In this document: positions 55,901 to 64,000 of the stretch, piece after piece | Numbering within the stretch: the stretch's first letter is position 1 | Layout of the letters: the number at the start of each line of letters is the position of its first letter | Assembly: GCF_900107695.1 (NCBI RefSeq) | Contig: NZ_FNQP01000015.1 | Coordinates: 24,392 to 88,391 of the forward strand | Reading direction: 5' to 3' | DNA length: 64,000 nucleotides | Source: Thiothrix caldifontis | GTDB lineage: Bacteria > Pseudomonadota > Gammaproteobacteria > Thiotrichales > Thiotrichaceae | Program-made: the position numbers and the translations under genes | The notes under the pieces: model-generated | Database searches by the model: none | What the model saw: the letters and a program-made list of their open reading frames with translations, nothing else | Told to the model about the DNA's origin: nothing

Positions 55901-57885
55901 TTATGGATGTCGATCAGGCGGTTGCGGACATCGTAAACTAGCGTTGTTTCCTGTTGCCGGGCGTCAGTGAGTTTGACGAGATTACCCCGCCCGTCGTATG
56001 CGTATTTGGTGGCATGTCCGAGAGGGGTGGTCACCTGGGTCACGTTGCCTGCATTGTCATACTCAGACAGGGTGACTTTGCCACGCCCATCGGTGATCTT
56101 GCGGGGATTGCCCTCCGCATCGTAGTCTTCGTAACGGGTGACATAGCCTTCACCATCGGTGTAGGTGGTTTCGTTGCCCTTGTCATCGTAAGTCCATTGC
56201 TCGACACGACCATCGGCGTAAATGATTTTGGTTCCTTGGCCGTACTGGTCGTATTCGTATTGGGTGACAATGGTTTCAGCAGTGCCAGCCGCTTCAGTCT
56301 CTTTCAGCAGGTTGCCATGAGCATCATACTCATACAGGGTTACATTGCCGTTTTCATCGGTGAAAGATGTTGGTAGGCTGTATTCGGTATTCCAAGCTGT
56401 GCTGCGCGTGCTGCCATCAGCATAAATGATCTGGGTTACATTCCTGAAGCTGTCTTTCTGTGTTGCCGTTTTATTGCCATTTTCATCAATGAGTGTGTAG
56501 CTGTTGCCCGCAATCACCATCTTTTCCGTGCTGCGACCATTGCGAATCAGCTCAAGCAGTTCGCCCTGCTCATTGATGCGGGTAACGATGAGTCCGCCGT
56601 CGCCATCCTGGACACCACGTACCCACTGTTTTTTCACTTTGTTGTAAAGGTAGATATAACGGCGCAATTGCTCGCCATTAACCTTAATGGATTTGATCAC
56701 CGGGTCAACCCGGTCTTCCGGGTTTAGTTGAATCTGTGCATTAGGGTCAGACTCAATAACGACAGCGCTTCCGGAAGAGGAGCTGGAAAGGCATTTCATC
56801 TTGGTTTTCCAGTTCCCGTCTCCGCCTCTTTCCCAAGATTCGGCCACCCAGTCTGTGCATACAGCGATATTGGCTCCACCGCTGCCGCCACCACCCGAAC
56901 CTTGGTCATCGGCGAGTCCCCCATAGCCGATATCAATGACCTGCCCTCCCGGCCCGGTTTTCTTGGTCAGCAGGTAAAGGGAGCCATAACTGTAAACCCA
57001 TATCTGTCCGTTAACATCGGTAACCTTGGTTAAGCGCCCTCCGTATATCACGCCACGTGATGAAGTCCCGGAAGATACTGGATCGCTAGTTTCGTTAGAT
57101 TCAAGGGTAGGATAGACCGTGCCAGAACTTGTACCACCACCAATCAGCGGAATGGCGGAATATTCATAACTGGCCTGACGCCCTGTGTAATCTGCAACTT
57201 TTTCCAGCCAGCCAGTGTCCGCATAGTACGAGAGTGTTAAAACTGGGGTTTTGAAGTGATCCAGAACCTGGGCGATACGCCCCTTAGTGTCACGGGTAAA
57301 CGTTACCTGCACATTGTTCCGGTCGCCATAGCCAAGGGTAACGCCATCATTGTCGTAATCAATCCAGCCGCCTTCGCGGTCATGCCAGCGATAGCCGTTT
57401 GTTGTTTTGACGATGTAATTCCTTTCGTCATATACCCAGGTTTCGGATTCACCCTGACGCTCATATTTATACCGGTTACGCTTCAGGGCTATAGGAAGGA
57501 AGGATGTCTTTTCTTCGGAGAACTCAAGGGACAGATTCACCCAGTTGGGATTGAACTGGGTCACGCCGCCGGAAAGGTAGCGGGTATGCTTGACGGTACC
57601 GCCCAATACTTTTACGGCAAGATCAGTGATCTCCTCTTCGTAAACAGCATTGTTATAATCACCGCCCGCTTTTTTTACCTTGCCGGATCGGTTGGCCTTG
57701 CCGAAGCCGCCAGAATACATCGATACTCCTGAGCCTTCCGCACTGGCTGTGGTTGCCATGAATACAGATGACACTAAAATCATCAGCATCAATAATAGGC
57801 TTATCAGGATTTCGGATGTCTTTTTCATTGAAATACCATTGCAAAAAGTGTGGGGCAGAAATGCTTTTCTAGTTATTGCCTGCAT
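52918..57885 (-). CDS. Sec-exported RHS polymorphic toxin with Hint protease and guanyl-ribonuclease tip
   Basis: The product is about 1655 residues from the ATG at 57885 (GGAG 9 nt upstream); ATGs at 57900 and 57828 are alternatives, the last beginning the core signal peptide [18 protein letters not shown]. No PAAR or VgrG domain is present, so it is not a classical T6SS RHS. YD/RHS repeats ([21 protein letters not shown]) fill about 480-1320. The RHS core ends at [20 protein letters not shown] and [13 protein letters not shown]. A Hint autoprotease follows at about 1408-1548, starting [15 protein letters not shown] and ending VHNTC. The last 107 residues are an RNase Sa/T1-like toxin with YYTEY (E1616), PQRIITG (R1631) and TADHYGTF (H1646), matching the catalytic Glu, Arg and His of guanyl-specific ribonucleases. 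The barstar gene follows. Confidence 0.9.
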   Translation of the reverse strand: [1655 protein letters not shown]

Positions 57886-57886
57886 A

Positions 57887-60800
57887 TTAGTCGGCTCCAT
57901 TGCCTGTTGCTCCCCCGCAGCCGTTGTTGCCCCGGCACTGAATCATGCCGGAACCGTTGTCTGATTCCTCATAGGAATATGAGTAACCACCAACACCACC
58001 ATAGTCCCATAGCCAAGCACTGATACCGCCGCTGCCAACATTTGGCGGTATGGAAGAAGCGCTGTCGCAATCCCCCGCAGTGTGGGTTACGCAATAGGGG
58101 CTGCTGGTATTGCTGGTCTCTCCATTAGCGCATTCCGAAGTTGCGGCAACCTCTCCGCACTGCTGGTAAGTGACGCAGCCTCCGCCGCTGCCAGAACCAT
58201 CCGGGGTAAAGGACTGTTTCATCACGGCTCGGTAGGGAACGGTAATGGACTGTTTCGCCTCCAGTGTTTTGGGGATACCACTCAGCACTTCATAATCAAA
58301 GAACTGGTCATTGTTCGGCGGGGCAACCTTGAGGTTGTCCGCCCTAATCAGACCGGTATTCGTGATGGTAAATTCACCATTGTAAACATCGCCCTTTTCT
58401 AGGTCGGGCAAGGTTGTACTAGCTGGGTTCACAACCACGACGGCAGCCGGAACGTCAGTAACATAGGTGGCGTTAAGCGTGATGTCGTAGCGGTCATTGA
58501 GGGTGATCTCGTTGACTGACCACTCCACCGTCACCAACTGATACTCAAGGAACACCTTTTCGGATACGGTTACGCCCGGCTTGATCTGGATTTGCCCAGT
58601 TTTGTCTTGGTGCTTGTCCGCGCTGATGCGGTATTGGTAAGTGCCCGCAGGCATATCCAGGAACATAGCCTCCCCAGTGTTATCCGTAGTCAAGTTATTT
58701 TCAATGCTGCTAACCTTTTCATTGATCAGCTTGATACGGGCATTGCTGACGCCCTTGGTCAGGTTGCCCTCACTATCCCGTGTCGCGGTATAAATATCTG
58801 ACACATTGAAGGCTACACTGCCCGTGCCCGCTGGAGTCACCGCAATGGATACCAGCATGTCGACGGTCTGGAAATTGGCGCTAGTCGCTCGCAGGATAAA
58901 CTCATGGACGCCTTCCACCACTGTGTTGTTGGGCTCTGCCTGTAACTGGACGGTATGTTTCGCCCCGACAGCAAGGCTGTCCCGTGATGCCGCCGACATC
59001 AGCTTTACCCAAGCGGGTACTGCGCCGCCATTTTTGGTGAGCAGGTTAAGCTGAAGTTTTTCTAGCGGTATGAGTCCCTTGTTTTCTAGGACGATTTCCT
59101 CCGATACAGAGGAGTTAAACACAACTCCCGTTCTAAGGTGCACTGGTTCAAACGTTAGGAATGGCTCGGCAGCAGAGAACGTGTAGTTAACTGTCAAGGA
59201 CGCTAGCGGCTTGCTGCCGGTAGCCGCGCTGCGCAGGGTCAGGACAAGCTTGCCGGTATCACTGGCGTTGTCGCCGCCCTGGATGGATAGAGGAACCGCC
59301 ATGGTCTGACCAGACTGGAGGTCAGGCAGGTCGCCAATCGTCACCTTGATGCCTTGTGCCAGCACCCCGCCGGGTTGGTCAGCGGCCTTGTATTCCAATA
59401 CTAGCCCTGTTAGTGATGTCGCATTGCCTGCGGTGAGTTCAAGTGGCACATCCTTTTTCAACAGGCGTGGCATGTGCAGATCCATGCTGTTGTAATTGAA
59501 CAGAACTTTGCTGATGGTGAACTGCCCCTGTTGCGGACGTTCAAACATATCAGGGTGGATCACTGAAACTTGGTACTGACCGGATTCGCCAAGTAGCGGA
59601 ACGAATGGGTAGGTAAAATTACCGCTGGCGTCTGTGGTGATATTCATGATTCGCTCAAATCCGTTAGCGGCAAGTACCAGCTTCAGTGATGCCACGGCTT
59701 CGGGTAAGCCTGTACGCCAGTTGATGGCCTGACCTTTAATCTCAATTGGGCTTTCGCCAAACGAATTGGTCGGGCTGATGCTTTTGACAGTTCCGTAATA
59801 ACTGGTATCGGTGAGCGACACGTTCTGGCGAGCTTGGATGTTGACATCCAGCGATACGGCATCCGGTTTGCCAACATCATGATGCAGTTTGCTGATTTCA
59901 AGCTGTGCTTTGATGGTGTTCGGCGACGAGGATGGAACCTGCACTGGGAACCATTGGGAGGTGAAGCTTGCACCCGCTGGTATTTTTGCAATACTGGTTC
60001 CATCCGATAGGGTCACAACTTCCGCGCCAGTGAATTGGGCAAATGCTTGGGTGGACAGGACATTGCCATCCTGATCCAACAGTTTCATCGTTATGTTAGG
60101 AGAGGGTTGCTTACCAGACTCAACTCCTGTGATCAGCTCTACTTGCGCACCGGATGAGTTTGTCAGGGTAAACTGGATTTCACCGCTTGCGCCACGAGTG
60201 AAGGTTCTGGTTGCCAACGTCGCTGTCAACGCCGTATCGGTAACGGTAATCTCTTGGGAATGGCTGATTTCGACACTGGAGGTTTCATCCGGTTTTAGGC
60301 GGATGGTTTCAACCAATGCCGATACTGGGTCAAGGTCAGCATAACCTGGCAATACTACCTCAACGGGCTGGCTGGCTCCCGGAGCAACTGCGAAGGCTGC
60401 TGATTTGACCACATGATCCTTGATCTTGATTTCCAGCTCAGCAGCGCCAACGGGGGTACTCCCTGTATTCTGGACTGTGAAAACCAGACGGTTGAGCAGG
60501 CCGCGATCCAGTGTCATGCCGTTATTCAGCGTTACAGATAAGGATGGAAGCGTCAGCCTGCGCGTCAGGCTTGCTGCGCCGTTGGCGTCATACGCTACGA
60601 TGTCATAAGTCCGTTCCCCCAATGTGTAGCCGGAATCGGTATAGCTGGTTGCTAGATGCTGATCCAGTTCCACAGGGTTAGGCACATCCGGTGATATGAT
60701 GGATATTTTATAGCCATTAACTGACTCCGGCGACGTGTGCACCCATGTCAGGACTGGTTGTTGTCCATCAGTCTGAGCAACACTGAAACGGGCGACTGGC

Positions 60801-63800
60801 AACAGAGCAAAGTTGAGGTATGCTGATACCGCAGGGATGGATTCGTTTCCAGCTTCATCAAAAGCAGTCACTGTATAGGCATGTGCATTCTGTGAAGGCG
60901 CTGCGTCAATGCTGTTCAGTCCTGTAATATTGTCAAGAACCGGCGTCATGCCTGCAACCGAAGTGATCTGGGGCAGTTCGGAACGGTACAGGCGATAATG
61001 GATTTTCCCTGCATCGGGTGCTGTATCCCAGTTAGCTATGATGCCTTGCGCGGTCAATTCCAGCTTCAGGTTTTGCGGCTGGCTGGGGGGAGTGGAGTCT
61101 GCTGATACTTTGACAACAGCGCTGACAGAGCTGACTGATTCATCGCCATTATGGGTGTAAATGCTGGCTATTGCATACTGATAGTCTCCATCCTGTGAAG
61201 TCTGGTCAACATGCCTGACCACATTTCCGCTGCGGACTAGTGGCGTCAGCTCCTGTTCACCTGACGCCATTCTGTATAGTTGATAGTCAGATGCTCCTGG
61301 AACTGCATCCCAGCTCAGGACAACCTTGCCGCCCGGTTGGGGAAGGGCAGCCAGATGTTGGGGGATTTCAAGTGGTGGCAAGTTATCCTGATAGATTGGG
61401 AAGGCATTGTCTGTCGTAATAGTGGAACTGCTATTACCCAAGGCGTCTTCCGCATTAAATACGAAACTGAGTGTTTCAGAGCCTGCTTGCCCCGCACTGG
61501 CTGGCAGGGTAAAACTGGCCTGCCATTGTTTTTCCTGAAGCTGTTGAATTTGGTTTATCGGCGTCTTTGCATCGCCTGTGGAACTCAACATCCAAGCAAT
61601 GCTGGGCTGGATTCCGGTTTTTATGGATTCGTCAAGCTCAAACACAACGGTTACCGTTTGCGGATTGGCCGCATCATTCTTGATTGGCGTCTCTGGTGTT
61701 AACTTGATGGAGATGACTTTGGGGGCATCGTTATCAACGAAGATGGATTTACCGTGCGTGATTTGGGTTCCGCGGTTGCCTGACAGATCCGTTGCCGAGA
61801 ATACCGCGTAAGCCGTTCCCGAAGGTGTCGCGGATGTGATGGTAAATGAACCACTGTAGTGCGTATCGGCTAACTTCTTCAGCGAAACCGGGATTGGGGA
61901 TCCCAAATTTGGGGTGATGCTGAAAAACGGAGTGGCTGTTACGGCTTCACTAATATCCACGTCAACGGTCACCTTGCCGACGCCAAAACGCCCGCCCGTT
62001 TGGTCTACTGCGCCGTCTGTCTGATAATGAACGGCAAGTACTTGGGGAGGTGTGGTGTCGACTGTCGCTTGCACCTGATTGGAGGGGGAGCTTGCGGTTC
62101 CGGGCGCATTGATGGCAACAACCCGGTAATAATAATCCCCATCCGTGTCCGGCAGATCGGTATAAGTGCTGGAAGTTAGGTTTTCATTAGTCAACTGCAC
62201 CGCATTGTCCAGATTGTCAAAGCTGTTGATAGAACGGTACAGCCGATAGCCGACGATTTCCGGTGTCGCGCTGACCGTAGTCCATTGCAACTGGATTTCA
62301 CCACTGGCAGTGCTGCTCAGTGACAGCGTTGGGGCTTTTGGAATGGCTGGATTCAACGTCACGGTCAGAGCTGTGCTGGCGGGACTCTGACCGACCCGGT
62401 TGCTGGTGATGGCGGTGATACTGTTCGCGCCTTCGCTTAAAGGAACTTTTGTCTGAAAAGTTCCATTTGCTGAAACTATGATTGAATCTGCTTTGCTGGA
62501 ACCATTCACTAAGATACTGACAGTGGTGGAAGGCTCGGCAGTGCCTGCAACCTGGATTTGTGTTTGATTTGTAACCAGATTGTCTTCCGGTGATGTCAAA
62601 ATCGGAGCTTTGGGAGCGGCAAGAGCCAAGGTAAACGGGATAGTCAGTACCGTCACATTGTCAAAGGTGTCATAGGCTGTTATGACGATAGAATGTGTTC
62701 CATCGGTCAGTGTTCCGACATGAAGGGGGAATGAGAAGCCATTAGCAGGGTTGGTATCCGTTGCCAAGCTATCGCCATCTAGCACCAGACTCACACGTGC
62801 CGCATCAGCCACCGTTATGGATATTTCGCCTGACTGGCTGATTTCCGTGTTATCCGTGAATGCCGCGCCGTTATAGGTAACAGACGAAATGACCAGACCT
62901 GCCTTGCCGATGGATACTGTATGGGCAGCGCTGGCATCACTTTCTGTCCCTAAAGGTGTCACCAGTTTTGCAGTAAGTGCTCCGCCCGGTGAAGCGATAT
63001 TTACCGTTTTCTGGAAAACGCCATTAGTGTCAACAGCGATGGCCTCGCCAAGCGTGTTGCCATCTAGGAACAACTGGACTGTATTGGCTTGGTTCTCTCC
63101 GCCAATGCTAACTGGGGTGGTGGCTGTATCATTGTCGACATTGATTAGCGCCTTAAGCTTGTAGTCAGCCGTTCCAGTAACCTGAATGTCTGAGCTGCTG
63201 AATTGGCTTTCGTCAACCGGTTGTTGAATGACAGGGCTTTCTGGTGCGAGGAAGTCAATGGCTAGGTTAATAATCTTGGAGGTACTGTTGCCATACGCAT
63301 CATGCACAGTAACCTTTAGTACATGGTTTCCTTGTGTCATGGATAAATAATCCAGGGTGGTCTGATAACGTTCCTGGGTCAGTGCAGTTGAAGCTAAGAT
63401 GGAATTATCCAGCAAGAAGTCAACAGATTTAATACCGCTGTTATCGGTGGCATTAACGACCAGTTTACCTGAGCGTATCTCTGCGCCATTAGAAATACTG
63501 GTAATAACAGGAGGTTCATTATCGCCGCCTATTGTGCTTGGTGAAGACAGGTAATTGCTGAAATCCACGTTTGGCAGTGCAGAAGACCAATCTTCATAAT
63601 CGTAAATCTTGTCGCGGATTAGTACCTCATCCGTAGTTCCCCACCAGTTTTCACGAGCGTTCAAGTCAACCTCTGCAAAATTAGGGTAGTAGTACCACTG
63701 ATGCAGATAATAGTTGAACGCCCTATTGCTGTGGATCTCGTTGCCATTGACCACTGGAAAGGGAACTTCGCCTGCCGTGTTCTTGTAGTTGGCATCGTTG

Positions 63801-64000
63801 AATATGCCATACTCATTCTGGACAATGCGGTTGCCATTGTTCACCAGTGGGTGGGAGTGGCCTGCCAAAGCCAGTCCATAAGCGCATTGGGTCAGCAGGT
63901 TGCCCTGAACGGTGGGGCTGGCATCCACCAATTGAAGGCAGACCGTGCCAGCGGTGTAGCCGGTGTTGTCGATGACGTTGTTAGCCAGCAGGCCATCGGT
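57887..64000 (-). CDS. Giant surface protein: beta-helix, Ig-like, FN3 and CarboxypepD-like domains (5' end outside)
   Basis: The frame is open to the right edge of the window, so at least 2037 residues are encoded and the N-terminus is missing. The visible start is a parallel-beta-helix region (VNNGNRIVQNEYGIFND). Then follow bacterial Ig-like repeats (about 62.3-63.5 kb), fibronectin-type-III-like modules (ALTLSWD-type, YRLYRS motifs at about 62.2, 61.3 and 61.0 kb), and carboxypeptidase-regulatory-like modules (TTDASGNFTYPF near 59.6 kb and TTDNTGEAMFLDMPAG near 58.7 kb). A cysteine-rich C-terminal tail (CVTYQQCGEVAATSEC) ends in Gly/Asn-rich sequence. The stop overlaps or abuts the RHS start, indicating translational coupling. 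It is probably an adhesin or carrier that works with the RHS toxin. Confidence 0.85.
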   Translation of the reverse strand, partial: TDGLLANNVIDNTGYTAGTVCLQLVDASPTVQGNLLTQCAYGLALAGHSHPLVNNGNRIVQNEYGIFNDANYKNTAGEVPFPVVNGNEIHSNRAFNYYLHQWYYYPNFAEVDLNARENWWGTTDEVLIRDKIYDYEDWSSALPNVDFSNYLSSPSTIGGDNEPPVITSISNGAEIRSGKLVVNATDNSGIKSVDFLLDNSILASTALTQERYQTTLDYLSMTQGNHVLKVTVHDAYGNSTSKIINLAIDFLAPESPVIQQPVDESQFSSSDIQVTGTADYKLKALINVDNDTATTPVSIGGENQANTVQLFLDGNTLGEAIAVDTNGVFQKTVNIASPGGALTAKLVTPLGTESDASAAHTVSIGKAGLVISSVTYNGAAFTDNTEISQSGEISITVADAARVSLVLDGDSLATDTNPANGFSFPLHVGTLTDGTHSIVITAYDTFDNVTVLTIPFTLALAAPKAPILTSPEDNLVTNQTQIQVAGTAEPSTTVSILVNGSSKADSIIVSANGTFQTKVPLSEGANSITAITSNRVGQSPASTALTVTLNPAIPKAPTLSLSSTASGEIQLQWTTVSATPEIVGYRLYRSINSFDNLDNAVQLTNENLTSSTYTDLPDTDGDYYYRVVAINAPGTASSPSNQVQATVDTTPPQVLAVHYQTDGAVDQTGGRFGVGKVTVDVDISEAVTATPFFSITPNLGSPIPVSLKKLADTHYSGSFTITSATPSGTAYAVFSATDLSGNRGTQITHGKSIFVDNDAPKVISIKLTPETPIKNDAANPQTVTVVFELDESIKTGIQPSIAWMLSSTGDAKTPINQIQQLQEKQWQASFTLPASAGQAGSETLSFVFNAEDALGNSSSTITTDNAFPIYQDNLPPLEIPQHLAALPQPGGKVVLSWDAVPGASDYQLYRMASGEQELTPLVRSGNVVRHVDQTSQDGDYQYAIASIYTHNGDESVSSVSAVVKVSADSTPPSQPQNLKLELTAQGIIANWDTAPDAGKIHYRLYRSELPQITSVAGMTPVLDNITGLNSIDAAPSQNAHAYTVTAFDEAGNESIPAVSAYLNFALLPVARFSVAQTDGQQPVLTWVHTSPESVNGYKISIISPDVPNPVELDQHLATSYTDSGYTLGERTYDIVAYDANGAASLTRRLTLPSLSVTLNNGMTLDRGLLNRLVFTVQNTGSTPVGAAELEIKIKDHVVKSAAFAVAPGASQPVEVVLPGYADLDPVSALVETIRLKPDETSSVEISHSQEITVTDTALTATLATRTFTRGASGEIQFTLTNSSGAQVELITGVESGKQPSPNITMKLLDQDGNVLSTQAFAQFTGAEVVTLSDGTSIAKIPAGASFTSQWFPVQVPSSSPNTIKAQLEISKLHHDVGKPDAVSLDVNIQARQNVSLTDTSYYGTVKSISPTNSFGESPIEIKGQAINWRTGLPEAVASLKLVLAANGFERIMNITTDASGNFTYPFVPLLGESGQYQVSVIHPDMFERPQQGQFTISKVLFNYNSMDLHMPRLLKKDVPLELTAGNATSLTGLVLEYKAADQPGGVLAQGIKVTIGDLPDLQSGQTMAVPLSIQGGDNASDTGKLVLTLRSAATGSKPLASLTVNYTFSAAEPFLTFEPVHLRTGVVFNSSVSEEIVLENKGLIPLEKLQLNLLTKNGGAVPAWVKLMSAASRDSLAVGAKHTVQLQAEPNNTVVEGVHEFILRATSANFQTVDMLVSIAVTPAGTGSVAFNVSDIYTATRDSEGNLTKGVSNARIKLINEKVSSIENNLTTDNTGEAMFLDMPAGTYQYRISADKHQDKTGQIQIKPGVTVSEKVFLEYQLVTVEWSVNEITLNDRYDITLNATYVTDVPAAVVVVNPASTTLPDLEKGDVYNGEFTITNTGLIRADNLKVAPPNNDQFFDYEVLSGIPKTLEAKQSITVPYRAVMKQSFTPDGSGSGGGCVTYQQCGEVAATSECANGETSNTSSPYCVTHTAGDCDSASSIPPNVGSGGISAWLWDYGGVGGYSYSYEESDNGSGMIQCRGNNGCGGATGNGAD

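Overview
The window looks like the chromosome of a gammaproteobacterium, most likely a filamentous sulfur oxidiser of the Thiothrix group. The best support is the conserved run kdsC-lptC-lptA-lptB-rpoN-hpf-ptsN-rapZ, the 78-residue L28 / 56-residue zinc-free L33 pair, NarX/NarL, an Mo-enzyme operon of the PhsABC/PsrA type, and a Tyr/Pro/Asn/Gln-rich exported protein that resembles sulfur globule proteins. The genus is an inference. No tRNA, rRNA, insertion sequence or CRISPR array was found.

Layout. 1-4.0 kb: tail of an unidentified gene, a triple-PAS hybrid histidine kinase and an exported di-haem peroxidase. 4.07-9.44 kb: one very large gene joining two alpha/beta-hydrolase modules to a CHAT (caspase-like) protease. 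9.4-22.4 kb: housekeeping genes (YihY, moaDE, cardiolipin synthase, DUF72, rpmBG, SRPBCC, folBK, two glycine-zipper lipoproteins, a GH18 protein, an M20 amidohydrolase, a Tyr/Pro-rich exported protein, mltB, corA). 22.4-27.9 kb: the LPS-export/sigma-54 operon. 28.0-33.2 kb: a tandem array of TPR lipoproteins with 141-bp internal repeats, one gene being a fusion of two paralogues, flanked by a 52-bp repeat and a broken small gene. 33.4-39.9 kb: narXL, an EF-G-like GTPase and glnS. 39.9-45.4 kb: an SLAC1-type channel and a DUF6858-like gene divergent from a three-subunit molybdopterin oxidoreductase operon with an FNR-like site between them.

45.6-64.0 kb is an accessory cell-surface region, all on the minus strand. 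In order of transcription it holds a giant beta-helix/Ig/FN3 protein (its 5' end lies outside the window), a Sec-type RHS protein ending in a Hint autoprotease and a guanyl-specific ribonuclease, a barstar-family immunity protein, a PKD/lectin-like protein, a membrane-anchored transglutaminase-like protein and a lipoprotein. The RHS gene and the adhesin gene are translationally coupled. The toxin tip and barstar gene are visibly more AT-rich than their surroundings, as expected for an exchanged toxin-immunity cassette.

The two most unusual systems are the double-hydrolase/CHAT protein and the RHS-ribonuclease/barstar locus with its giant surface-protein neighbours. Functions are assigned from motifs read directly in the translated sequence; no database search was possible.
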